A DNA stretch of 64,000 nucleotides from Chaetomium olivaceum (lineage: Eukaryota > Ascomycota > Sordariomycetes > Sordariales > Chaetomiaceae). This document shows, one piece after another, positions 44,688 through 55,093 of the stretch (positions are counted from its first letter, which is position 1; each line of letters begins with the position of its first letter). The stretch covers positions 124,001-188,000 of the forward strand of contig JAYWVB010000008.1 in NCBI GenBank assembly GCA_039881045.1, written 5' to 3'. Under the pieces are notes generated by a model. It worked only from the letters and a program-made list of their open reading frames with translations. It did not search any database and was not told where the DNA came from. The translations under genes and the position numbers were made by a program.

Positions 44688-46214
44688 ATGGCGGTCTGCA
44701 AGTTTTACCAGCAGGGCTACTGCCGTTACGGAAGTACGAAGGTTGCCCTTTTCTTTTCTTTTCCTTTTTCCCGACAAGGACATTAAAGATAGGACCGTCG
44801 CCAATGTCGCCAATGGGAACGACGATGAGAACCGATGCGTCGCTGTCTACCTATCAAATACCGCCATGGTCACGGCCGACTCTGCATTGTCCCGATCAAA
44901 TCATGCCCAACGGAATACCGAGCTGACTGTTGCTGCCTTCGAATTCCAGATACTTGCAAATTCGAGCACCCTCCAAAGGGAGGGCAACAGCAGAACTACA
45001 ACAATAACAACAACCGCTTCGGGCCACTTTCCGGCCAATCGAACCAAGGGATGAGTGGCCGAGCCGCGGGTACGTGTGACGTGACATCTATGGGCGTCGG
45101 GGCGCGCTGTTAACGGGTCGCTTTGTTCAGACACACCGCCGTACCCCGGTTTAACAGTCGACGCGATCGAGCGAGACCTGAGGGCCGAGTTGCCGCAATG
45201 GATCTTGTCCTGTTACGGCCCGGGGAGGGATGCGCCTGAACAGCTCTGGGGTGGCTACCCCCGGGAACAAAGTGTGGAGGAGATACGGCTACACTTCATG
45301 ATGGGGGCCATGGCTGGGAACCCTCAGGGGGCCGTGGGTTGCCTACCGTTCGGAGTACTCCCCAACAGCTGCTAACGCTCCACAGCTCAATGACATCCAA
45401 ATGCTGCATCAAAATGCCCAACAGCAGATTCAGCACACCCTCAGTAACGTCCCGATGGCGATACAGTACATAGTCGAGGCGGGGAAAAACCACCCTAACC
45501 GGATAGACATATGCAAAGGGACAGACGGAGGTACTGCTACCGGCAACGCATTTGGGGGCTCGACAAACGCGTTTCAGCAACCAACCCCGGCGGCAAATCC
45601 ATTCGGAGCACCAACCGCCCCGGCAACCGGCGGCGCTTTTGGGCAACCTGCCGCGCTGGGCCAGAAGCCCAATCCGTTTGGAGCTCCAGCGCCTGCCCCT
45701 GCCTTTGGCCAACCGACACAACCAGCAGCCTCCGGCTTTGGGCAACCGGCGGCGTCAGCATTTGGGCAGCCGGCCACCTTGGGAGGATCAACTCCTTTTG
45801 GCGGGTCTACCCAGCCAACAAGCGCCTTTGGCCAGACCGCCACCTTAGGAGCGAAGCCGAATCCGTTTGGAGCGCCGGCACAAACCTCCGCCCCTGCTTT
45901 TGGCCAGTCGGGATTTGGACAGCCGGCAGCACTCGGGGCGAAGCCCAATCCCTTCGGAGCTCCAACCGGGGGAGGAGGCGTTTTCGCTTCCGCCACACAA
46001 CCTGCTTCGGCGAACAATCCGTTCGGCCAGCCAGCACAACAACCACAGCAAACCCAAAGCTCCCCTTTCCCATCAGGCCAACCCATGGACAGCCAACCTG
46101 CGGCCAACCCGTTCGGGCAGACCACCGGACAGCCGGCCGCGGCAAACCCGTTCGGGCAACCAGCGACTATCGGTCAACCGGCAAGTGCCCGGTGAACCCT
46201 TTCGGTCAGCCGCC

Positions 46215-46247
<33 letters not shown>

Positions 46248-46791
46248 ACCGGCCACCAACCCCTTCGGAGCGCCCGCAGTGACTGCCGCACCCGCCAACC
46301 CCTTCGCACAACCCAGTACCTCTTCACCATTCAGCGCGCCCGCCGCCGCCACCGCCCCGGCCGCCCCTGCAGCCGCCAATCCCTTCAGCCAACCCAGCAC
46401 GTCAGCACCCGCTCCCGCACCAGCCGGGGCCAGCGGCACTGGACCATACGGCCCAAATGCCACGCGGCAACACCCCGACATATCCACCTACGCTGCGCAG
46501 AACCCGGACAAGACGCTGCGCATGTTCAAGGGCAAGCCCGTGCTCTACGAGGAGCTGAAGCCCGGGACGAAGCCGGTGCCCGTGCTGCGCAATTTCGACG
46601 GTAGCATGGTCCGCATCTGGATGCCCAACGGCGCGCCCGCCTACACGACGCAGACCGAGGCCGAGCCCGAGAAATATCAGGACCCAAACGTTATGCAGCA
46701 GTGGAAGGCCTTTGTGGAGACGGGGAGGTTTGCGGGCGGAGTTATGCCAGAGGTGCCGCCGAAGAGGGAGTTTTGTGCGTGGGACTTTTAA
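44688..46791 (+). CDS. CCCH zinc-finger FG nucleoporin (NUP42/Amo1-like)
   Basis: Peripheral nuclear-pore protein of the type linked to mRNA export. Exons: 44688-44733, 44950-45069, 45131-45333, 45386-46791. Splicing of the 216-nt first intron builds the zinc finger C-x8-C-x5-C-x3-H (CKFYQQGYCRYGNTCKFEH), which is split in the genome. A conserved segment follows (TVDAIERDLRAELPQWILSC), then a long FG-repeat domain of FGQP, FGAP and NPFG units, a Gln run near 46217-46246, and a C-terminal domain (YGPNATRQHPDISTYAAQNP, AFVETGRFAGGVMPEVPPKR). One missing base near 46190 breaks the frame between IGQPASA and PVNPFGQPP. Start chosen because MAVCKFYQ opens the zinc finger. Confidence 0.85.
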
Positions 46792-47039
46792 GGGGTTGTT
46801 GGGCTGTTTAATGTGACGTGTTGGAAGTTGACCGGGTGAGGTTGGGTTGAGTGGATGCTTGTAGACTATCGAGCATGGTTATGGCGTTGGAAATGTCTGG
46901 GCTTCTCATAAAGTTTTGGCTCTCGTGGGATGGTATCCCAAATCTAAATGCAAGACAGCTGCATGGCTATGCTGATCACCAACGCTTCCACGTTCCTTCT
47001 CAATAACCACCTATTGCGTGTGTGATCTTTCCACACTCG

Positions 47040-49148
47040 TTACCCAGCAAACCCGCCTCTCGCCATCTTCCTCGCCCGCTGATCCCGCCGGTTATGGTTT
47101 GCCCGACTCCCCTTATTCGCCTCCTTCCGCCGCCTCGCAGCCTCCGAATCCGGAGCCGCCGGCGGCCCACCTCCACCTCTCCCTCCCCTCTCCCTCCCCA
47201 TCCCCCGTCCCCTACCACCAAAACCAGGACCACCACCACCCCTCCCTCTCGCACCGCCATCACTCGCCCCTTCCTCCCCATCTCTCCACTATCCCCATCC
47301 CCAGCAGCTCCAGCCCGCCACGCCGTACTCCCCAGCGCCGTCTGCTCGCCACTCCACTCCCCATACCTAGCCATCAACCGCCTCTTCATCCCGGATCCCG
47401 CCCCAACATCACCGCCCACCCCTCCACCGCCTCGTCCGTCAGGCCCGTCTCCAGCCTCAACCTTGCCCTCTCCGCGCCCCGCCGCGCAGCCGCGTCCCGC
47501 GCGAACACACCCGCACCCCCCGGACCAGAAAGCCACGCCCGGAAGAGCACCCCCTCCGCGGCATCCGTCATCACCCCGCTTTCCTCGCCGGTGGTGGTGG
47601 TGCCGCCCCCCAGAGTGGGCGTGGTATCCACCGTCCCGCCGACGTCGGCCGCGTCGTACGTGTCGTCGCGCTCGTCGTCGTCCGAGTCGAAGGCGGCGAG
47701 GGCCGAGAGGATGGCGGATTTGCGGGTGGCCGTGGGCCGCTGCGAGAGGAGCGTGTCGGCGTTGCCGGGCCGCTTGCCGATGTGCAGGCTGCCGCGCCCG
47801 GTGCCGGTGGTGGTGGTGCTGGTGGGGAGGAGGGGGAAGTCGTCTTCGGAGTCGGTGCCGGAGTCGGGTGCGTAGTTGGGTTGTTGTTGGGGGCGGAGGG
47901 GTGGCGTGGGCCGGGGGAGGAGGGAGGAGCGTCGTGGTGGTTTGGAGGTGGAAGTGGAAGGGGGTGCCGGTTGGGCGAGTTCTTCGGCGCGGTTGGCGGT
48001 TTGGAGGTGTGCTGGGAGTGAGTCGTCGAGGAGGTGCGTGATTACTTCTTCGGGGTTGGAGTCGTACTCGTCGAGGAGCTTGGCGACAAAGCCTGTGCCG
48101 AGCTCTGGGAATAGGTCTTGGACTTGAGAGATCTGGCTCATGCGGTGGATGCGCATTTCTTGTTGGGCTTGGGCCTCGTCGAACTCGGCTAGTCCCTTGC
48201 CTTTGTCGACCTTGCGCCTGATGAGGCGCTTGGGCTTTGACATACCGCCGCCGGGCTTCTTGAATGTGGCTAGTTCGGTCAGCACCGACTTGGTCCGCGT
48301 CGAAGCGGTGGCGGTTTCCTCTAGCTTGCGCTCTAGTCGTTGGAGTAAGGGGGTGGATGTGACAAGCTCGGCAACAAGGGAGTCGTTGACGTTGAGGGTG
48401 CTAGCCTTGTGCGAATCTGCAGCTGCTTTGAGAGAGTAAAGATGGTCTGTCAAAGCTGACATCTTTTGCCCTTCTGCAAGACCAGTGAGACAGAGATACG
48501 TCGTTGCAATCAAGGCTCTCCTCAGCGGAGGGTTGGTGATCCTGTAGCAGCTGATAAGGGCGTCTACAAAGTCACTCCCCGCAAGAAAGAACTCGGCGAC
48601 GGGAGGAGACACAAGAATCAAGTCGTTTACCCGTTCCAGTCGCTCCTCGATGCCCTTGAGATCACCTCCATCGAGACCAGCATCAAGGTTCTTGATGAGA
48701 AACTTCTTGAGAGCCGCAAGAGAGGAGTCCAGGTGTCCCTTCGAAGCTGTCGACAGGCTCTCAGTCAATGGCTGGACCTTCTTCTTTCCATAAGCATGGC
48801 TCAAGTCCGCGATAAACTCCCATTTGCTAGCCCACTTGGCGGCAACGGTGACTGAAGGAGTCTGGTAGCGAGTCTGAAGGAATCCTTTAGGAGCCTTTTT
48901 GCTGAAGGCGATGAGCTAAGAATAGCTACGCCACCTAGTGCAATTTCTCGCGTGAACGAAGTGAGAAAGGCTTGGAGGCTCTCATCCTTGGCGGAGGTCG
49001 CGCTGAAATCCGAGTCTGAAAGTGAAAGATGGCTGTCGATAAGAGCCAGCCAAGCGTTGAGACAAGCGACCCATTCATCGGGTGGGAGTTCTTCTCGCCA
49101 TGCTGAGATGGGGAAAAGCGCAAAGGCAGGAAGCCGGGAAGCAGCCAT
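47040..49148 (-). CDS. CUE-domain protein, CUE3/ASCC2-like ribosome quality-control factor
   Basis: Homologues act with the RQT helicase complex that splits collided ribosomes; the CUE domain binds ubiquitin. The N-terminal region (FPISAWREELPPDEWVACLN) and helical ASCC2-type part (KWASKWEFIADLSHAYGKKK, ITNPPLRRALIATTYLCLTG) precede the CUE domain (VQDLFPELGTGFVAKLLDEY, NPEEVITHLLDDSLP) and an acidic, low-complexity C-terminal half. Frame breaks by one base occur near 48895 (an A run; corrected reading LLKGFLQTRYQTP) and near 47391 (a G run; corrected MKRRLMARYGEWSGEQ). At the 3' end another shift yields a basic tail RRDQRARKMARGGFAG that stops at 47040, matching this family's usual ending. 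Domain call fairly sure, exact frame junctions inferred. Confidence 0.82.
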
Positions 49149-49870
49149 GGTGTTGACAATCGTCAGGGGTTATAAACTGGAGAACCAAATAACCAGGAAT
49201 GGAAATCGGGAAACAGGGGGAGTTGGAGTCTTTGTGCTGGCTTGTGCCGATTTGTCTTCGTCGGCCTGCGATGATTGGAAAAATTGCCAGAAAAAGAAAA
49301 GACTCAGATGCCAATCTGAGAAAACAAGGACCGCTAACGAGAAAACAATCCTGAAAGAAAATCTTGATTTATGGCAGTTGATGCTGGTGAAGGCGCCTAA
49401 ACTTATGGATGTTGCCCCTCCAAAAGCTGACAAGCTGACAAGCTGGGGAGCTCACCGAATGTGTCATTGACCGTGGGGTAACTGCAGGGACCAGAATCGC
49501 ACAAGCCACAATATTGGAGTTCGGCGCCACAGGCCTGTGGGGCTCAGCCATGCCCTCGCCAAGGCGGCACCCCACCACAACGAGAATCGCAAAAAATGTG
49601 GAAAATGGAAAAAAGTTCGCGATCGTGAAGTCTCCGCCGAACAACTCAACAACCGCTTCTTAGCCTTCATCACTTTGCCGAACCGGTATGTCGCTCTGTT
49701 TACGTCCAATGGAACCCGCCGCTTGATCGCAGTCCATCCGCGGACCGGAGGAGCTGTGCTAGGGATGCAACACGAAGCCGAAGCTGACCCTTTCGCAGTG
49801 ACCATTCGCGTTCGAGTCGTGAAGGAACTCTCTCAGCAGTCAACCGACAACCCGAAACCAATCCGCCAAG
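49149..49870. promoter_or_regulatory. Divergent promoter region of CUE3-like gene and RPS20
   Basis: 722 bp between head-to-head translation-related genes. No coding sequence or named site recognised. Confidence 0.4.
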
Positions 49871-50345
49871 ATGTCTTACAACAAGCCCGAGAAGGACTTC
49901 GGCGAGGCGCCCAAGGTCCACAAGATCCGTGAGCCGGCTCCCACGCCCTACTTCGCAAGCGAGAACAACGCCGACTAACTGGAAACCACAGGCATCACCC
50001 TGACCTCCCGCAAGGTGCAGGCCCTCGAGAAGGTCTGCCAGGAGCTCCTTGAGCGCGCCAAGACCAAGGACCTCCGCGCCAAGGGCCCCGTCCGCCTGCC
50101 TACCAAGACCCTCAAGATCATGGTGAGTGACGATTCGATTTACACTCTGACGGAGGAGCGAAGCTGACAGACTGGCGAAACAGACCCGCAAGACCCCCTG
50201 CGGTGAGGGTTCCAAGACCTGGGACCTGTACGAGATGCGCATCCACAAGCGCCTGATTGACCTGACTGCCCCCACTGAGGTTGTCAAGCAGATCATCATC
50301 AACATCGAGGCCGGTGTCGAGGTTGAGGTTACCATTGCTGCTTAA
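49871..50345 (+). CDS. RPS20: 40S ribosomal protein S20 (uS10)
   Basis: Small-subunit protein of the 40S head. Three exons: 49871-49928, 49992-50122, 50184-50345, giving 116 residues, the family's normal length. Start MSYNKPEKDFGEAPKVHKI, then ITLTSRKVQALEKVCQELLE, KGPVRLPTKTLKIMTRKTPC, GSKTWDLYEMRIHKRLIDL and a terminal GVEVEVTIAA. Junctions all use GTGAG donors and CAG acceptors. Frame intact. Confidence 0.97.
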
Positions 50346-50563
50346 GCAGAGAGAAGGAGCCAAGAAAAAAAAGGGAGAAGGAATACCGGGCATGGTAGTT
50401 TGACCGCTAGCATGAGGTGACAATATATTGCGCTGTCCCGGATCAACTGTTGCGTGCACCTTGCTTCGTGAATGACGGTTAAGAGAAATGTGGTATAATC
50501 ACGCTTGGGGCTACAGTTGGAACCTTAGCAAAGCTTGGAACTTGTGTCGATTCATCGTCCATA

Positions 50564-52109
50564 TCAAGACGCCGAGCTAGCAGCATCCACCTCGCGCCCC
50601 TGCGCCAGCAAGCTCCCCTCCATTGCGGCCTCCTCCTCCCACATGCTGTAAGGGGCACTACGAGCGGGGCCTGCCTGCTTGGACTGCCGCTCCGCCGCGG
50701 CAGCATAGTCCTGGCGCGAGACATAAGTTCCCTTGAGCCAGCGGCTGCCCTGGCCCGCGGCAAACTGGCGCCGCCCGTGGAGAATCTGGCGGTTATCAAA
50801 GATGACGCACTCGCCCTCCTTGAGCTTCACCTCGAGCATGTTCTCCTCAGCCTCGACGATGGCCTGGAATGCGCTCGCGGCCTTCTTCCACTCGACCATG
50901 CTGTTGCTCGACACATCGCCCGAGGCCAGCGGAAAGGTCGCCTGGAACGGCGGCGCCCAACGCGTCTCGCGCGGCAGGCCGTTCGGCGCCGTCACGATGG
51001 TCTTTTGCATCTTGAAGCAGTGATTCCCGCCCTTCTCATACCCAAAATACACCCCCAGCGAAGCCAAATCATCGTACTTCTTCCTTTGCGTCAGCCGCAA
51101 CTCGTACGCAGCGCGCACGCCGTGACTGAACAGCGACTCGCCGCCCTCGCAGGTATTAGCGAGGCAATGCAGCAGCTGCAGGCCGGGCACGGGGTCGTGG
51201 TACATGAGGTCCTGGTGCAGGCACAGGAACTTGTCCGTGTAGGCGACGTTCTCGGCGCGCGCCTTGTTGCGCACGTCCCATGTGCGTCCGTAGAAGGTGT
51301 CTTGTAGGGGGCCGATGCGGTTGGCGACGAGCTCCACTGAGCGCTCGTCTGCGGGGACATCGGTTACGAAGATGAGGCCCGTTCGTCGGAGGTCGGCGAG
51401 GGCGGACTGGAAGGCGGTGGTGGACGCGTCATGGTCTGAGCCTATCCAGTCCTGGTAGCTGATGCGGCAGCGGCCCGCGGCGAGGGGATTCGTAGCTTGC
51501 GCGGTTCCAGAGGATGCGCTTGGGGTCGCTGTGGCCTATGCTTCCCCGCTGCCATGCCGAGTTCGCTTGCCAGTCGCGGAGCTCAGCGGCAGGGTACAGG
51601 CTCTTGTGCCGCGCGCCGTTGCTGGGGCCGTCGTTGGCCCAGATGATTTCGAGCGAACCGTCATGGTGGAGTTTGGCGTTTTCGATTTCCGGGTTGTCGT
51701 GTAAATCGGTGGTCGAGAAGTTCTTTTGGCCCGAGTCCGGGTCGACGCAGCTGTGGCAGGGGCACGAGTCGCGCAGCCAGAGATGGGACACGGCAAGTTC
51801 ATCCCATTCCTGGTCCTGGAAACGGAACCTGAGCTTGTCCTCGGACCATTCGACAACGCCACCGTCGGATTGTGCCCGCTTCCAGTTTATTTTGTGGTGG
51901 TTTAGTGTGTTGTTGGCGTTGGCATCCTTATGGTTGGTGGGAGAGGATGCAGCTGGTCGGCCATGCGGATTGTGGTTGGCAGGGGATGTCTGGACCCCGC
52001 GGTGCTGCTGCCACAATCGAGCCGAAGCCACTGCCGGCGGCACCACTGGCAAACAACGTGCAGCTGAGATCTGCGCAGACCGTGCAATACGTAGTAGTGC
52101 TCTCCCCAT
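50564..52109 (-). CDS. Gamma-butyrobetaine dioxygenase-like Fe(II)/2-oxoglutarate enzyme
   Basis: Member of the GBBH/trimethyllysine hydroxylase family of carnitine biosynthesis. The N terminus is an Arg/Ala/Ser-rich mitochondrial presequence (MGRALLRIARSAQISAARCL). A zinc-binding N-terminal domain carries CPCHSC. The catalytic domain includes TGLIFVTDVPADERSVELVA, GPLQDTFYGRTWDVRNKARA, the metal-binding HQD in LCLHQDLMYHDP and the distal ILHGRRQF. The frame changes by one base near 51490, between SYESP and GRCRISYQDWIGSD, so the two open frames are parts of one gene. The overall pattern fits gamma-butyrobetaine dioxygenase better than trimethyllysine dioxygenase, but sequence reading alone does not decide this. 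Confidence 0.82.
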
Positions 52110-52411
52110 AGTGGCCGACTGCGAACAAATTCGTATCTTCTAGAATGAAGGAACGGCTGGGCAGCAGGTCGTTAGGGGAGAGCGATTTGTTGGAGGAGTG
52201 GCTAGTAGTTATCGGTAAAGCTCATCCACATGCTCATGGACCGCGGCTGTGCGCGGCAAAGGCATCGTGGAATTAATTATTGCAGGGGTCTTTTAATTCT
52301 CCGCATTCGGCCACTCATATGACCGGGGCACCTTTAAATATCGCTGCGGTTCCAGGTTCCGTTTAAGGTACATATTAAGGCTGTATAGCTACATAATAGC
52401 ATAGGTATGTA
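52110..52411. other. Intergenic spacer left of the DNA transposon
   Basis: Promoter side of the dioxygenase gene. The TA target dinucleotide for the transposon is at 52410-52411. Confidence 0.5.
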
Positions 52412-52459
52412 ACGTACTTGCATAACGAGTGGCCCACCATAACGAGTGGGCCACTTTTC
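52412..52459 (+). repeat. Left terminal inverted repeat of the pogo element
   Basis: 48 bp matching the reverse complement of 54213-54260 without mismatch by eye. Internal direct subrepeat of about 14 bp. Confidence 0.9.
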
Positions 52460-52704
52460 CCGGACCTCAACCACCTCGTGTAAGTCAATTCAGCCACAAC
52501 AACTCAAATCAATTGAAACTACTCGGTATCACCATCTTCAGATGTCTCGCAAACTACTTGACATGTTCGTGCATTGTGGCCGGGCTTCTTGCAGTTGCTG
52601 CAGAGCCGAATGCGTGGCCCACCCACTGTTATACAACCACTACTCCCGACGTTTCCTCGCAGTCCTTATCACCAAGTCCCCGGTCAGCCATCAAACCCTT
52701 TGCC

Positions 52705-54162
52705 TCTTTAAACTAAGTGATCCTCCTTCCTGCAGACGCGTTTTCTTTGTCCTACGGCGCTTGCTTAGTCGCTCATTTGCTGTACGAAGTTCCTGGGCCT
52801 CAGCTCGGAGTAACACCATTTCATGTGCCAATTTGAGATGCTCTTGGCCTGCAAGTCGATGATGTCGAAAATGTGAGTCGGAGAGCTACCTTGATGGTTC
52901 TCGATCTTCCGCTTGAGAGTGATGGAGCTCTTGGTCGCGTCGTACGCATTGGATGGGGTCTTCAGGGCCCAAGTCGAGGCTGTTCCGGGACGCGAGTTTG
53001 GAGGAGATGGGGTAAGTGGCTTAGGGTCGAGGCAAGAAACTACCAATTCAGGGTCAAAAGGAACAAGGCCAGTTGCTCTAAAGCCCGCTCGTATGTTGTT
53101 CGCTGTGATTGAAGCGTGAAATGCCTCGACAAACGCGTCGAAGAAGTCCTCCTTCGTAATGTGGGTGATCTGCATCCGCATCATCTGCTCAATCCGCTTG
53201 CCGTACGAGGCCTTAGCGGACTAAAACACCCAACATCAGAGGCTGGAGAAAGTGGGAAGAATGGGGAGGCATGCAAAGTGTAACAATGTTGTTGGCCTTG
53301 CAGAAATCTTCGAAGTCGACCGAGTGGTGGCTTTCGTGGCCGTCAAGGATGAAGTCGATGTACCCCTCTCGTACGGCGTTTGGTAGCCTCGTCGAAATGT
53401 TTTAGCCAATCGAGGCCAATCTCATTTGTTGTCCAGCCATTTCGCTTGTGTGGACTCTCCATTCGGGCTGGAACCGGCTGTCCTGGTACCAAGGGAGGAG
53501 GTGGTTTTTCCCCTTGACGACAAAGTACGGCGGCACGACCCAGCCATCCGCACACACAGCTTGGATCACCGTAACCCACTCTCGATTGCCAGGCTGCTTT
53601 GTGCGAGGCCGTCCACGTCGCTCGGAGCTCGTCACGACCTTTGCACTCGAAAGTATGCCCATCTGGAACCCAGTCTCGTCGAAGTTGTAGATGTCCCCCT
53701 CTTGGATCGCGTATTTGTCGATTACGTTGCGTACGAGCCGAAACCACGCGTTTACTACGTCGGGATCTTCGCATTGGGCCTCTGTAATCGATTCGGCGTC
53801 GGAAACGCGTTGTAACCTTGGAATGTCGCTTTACGAAACCGTTTGCCCATCGGGGTCCGACGCGACGCGCCGCGTGCGGCCCGAAGGCGATCGGCCATTT
53901 CTCGAAGGTCCGAGAGCTGGGGCTGAAATCCTCGCGCATCAAGGTCGAGTACCCTCTCAAGAAGGACTTGTTCCTCCAAGTCGGTCAATTTTCGAAGGTT
54001 AGCTGGTATTTCTGGTCGTGGTTGCTTTCCAGCGCGTCGGTGTCGCAGTGAGCTTCGTGGAATCTCGTAGATCGTAGCAGCCTTCCGTACGGAAAGTTTA
54101 GAGTCTTTTTTAAGAGCTTCAAGCGCAAGGATTATACGACTCTCTTTTGGAAGAGGTTCCAT
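52705..54162 (-). pseudogene. pogo/Fot1 transposase, several frame breaks
   Basis: DDE-superfamily transposase. Start ATG at 54162 (MEPLPKESRIILALEALKKD); a Psq-type helix-turn-helix follows (LSVRKAATIYEIPRSSLRHR), then a CENP-B-like HTH (LTDLEEQVLLERVLDLDARG, WANGFVKRHSKVTTRFRRRI). The catalytic domain includes the first Asp in IYNFDETGFQMG and the segment EWVTVIQAVCADGWVVPPYF. The C-terminal part reads THITKEDFFDAFVEAFHASI and FRATGLVPFDPELVVS, with a basic Gln/Gly tail stopping near 52705. Frame shifts lie near 53855, 53810, 53400 and 52770. At 53810 two missing bases in short runs would restore the family motif. It is either defective or affected by the same sequence errors seen elsewhere. 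Confidence 0.8.
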
Positions 54163-54212
54163 TTTGCATTGTGAAGGAAATTCGTGATGAAGTTGGGAGG
54201 TTGCAAAAGGAA

Positions 54213-54260
54213 GAAAAGTGGCCCACTCGTTATGGTGGGCCACTCGTTATGCAAGTACGT
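54213..54260 (-). repeat. Right terminal inverted repeat of the pogo element
   Basis: Mirror of the left repeat; ends GCAAGTACGT directly before the TA. Confidence 0.9.
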
Positions 54261-55093
54261 TAGTGATATTGAACAGGAGTGTGCTGTGCTGTCTGCAAAA
54301 CTGCCAGACCAGCCACCAAAACACAAACCTACAGATCCGTAGACCTGCTTGATATGGGGACAGAACACAGGCTCGGCTGCATCAATGGGTAAACCGAGAA
54401 GTGTCCCCCTCTGATCAGAGAGAGGCGCATGCGCACATGCGCTGCAGGTTCTCACAGATGCGCGGGCACATTGCGTTCCAAAAGTCGTGATTAAAGTGTC
54501 TGATTCCTTGCTCCCTGACCAAAAGATTGAGCCGCCTCAGGGCCCCTTATATACAATAAGAACGCGACGCGGAAACGGGAAAACAAACGCTCCCTACCCC
54601 TGAACAGGCCAGGAGGACCCAGTTCCACCTACACTGGGGCATGCCCCAGTTCAATATCTCGCAACTCAACAGTCAACACCCAGGCTTCAAAACGCGGCAG
54701 CCGCTTTCGACGGCCTTGTAAAGCCCCCTTCAGCAGACGCAAAATTACCTATCTTGTCAAGTGCCCCTAGTGGCAATGCCGCACAGGTCTCGATTGGCGG
54801 GAAATACCGCGTTGCAGTGTATGTCGGAACGATTGGCTGCGAGTCCAATATGGCGAGGCTCAGCTCCAGGCTCTTTGGCCCCTCACTTTTGACAACGAAC
54901 ACCAGGTGGTCCCAATACCATCTTCCCCTAGACCAGACGCAATCTTCCAGCTGCCCGTGACCCCGACTACGGGCGTAGCCGATACCGGGCAGGTGCTCCT
55001 TTTAGAGGCCATCACTAGGTATCTTTACGCTTGTGACCGCTTGATAGCTCGTCTCTAGACGTGCGCACTTGACAGCAAAACATCCGTGCCAGG
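54261..55093. other. Intergenic spacer upstream of the NLR gene
   Basis: Probably the NLR promoter. No gene recognised. An open stretch at 54660-55020 on the plus strand reads weakly protein-like (NLR-related leader cannot be excluded) but has no start or motif I can support. Confidence 0.4.

Larger units (their letters stand above)
52412..54260 (-). mobile_element. pogo/Fot1-type Tc1-mariner DNA transposon
   Basis: 1849 bp flanked by TA (52410-52411 and 54261-54262). Perfect 48-bp terminal inverted repeats begin ACGTACTTGC and contain two tandem copies of an ATAACGAGTGG(G)CC motif. The minus strand encodes the transposase. TA duplication, transposase type and size fit the pogo/Fot1 group of fungi. 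Confidence 0.92.

Noticed and set aside
47022..48041. 339-codon plus-strand frame
   Set aside because: Antisense to the low-complexity end of the CUE3-like gene; Arg/Trp/Gly runs only.
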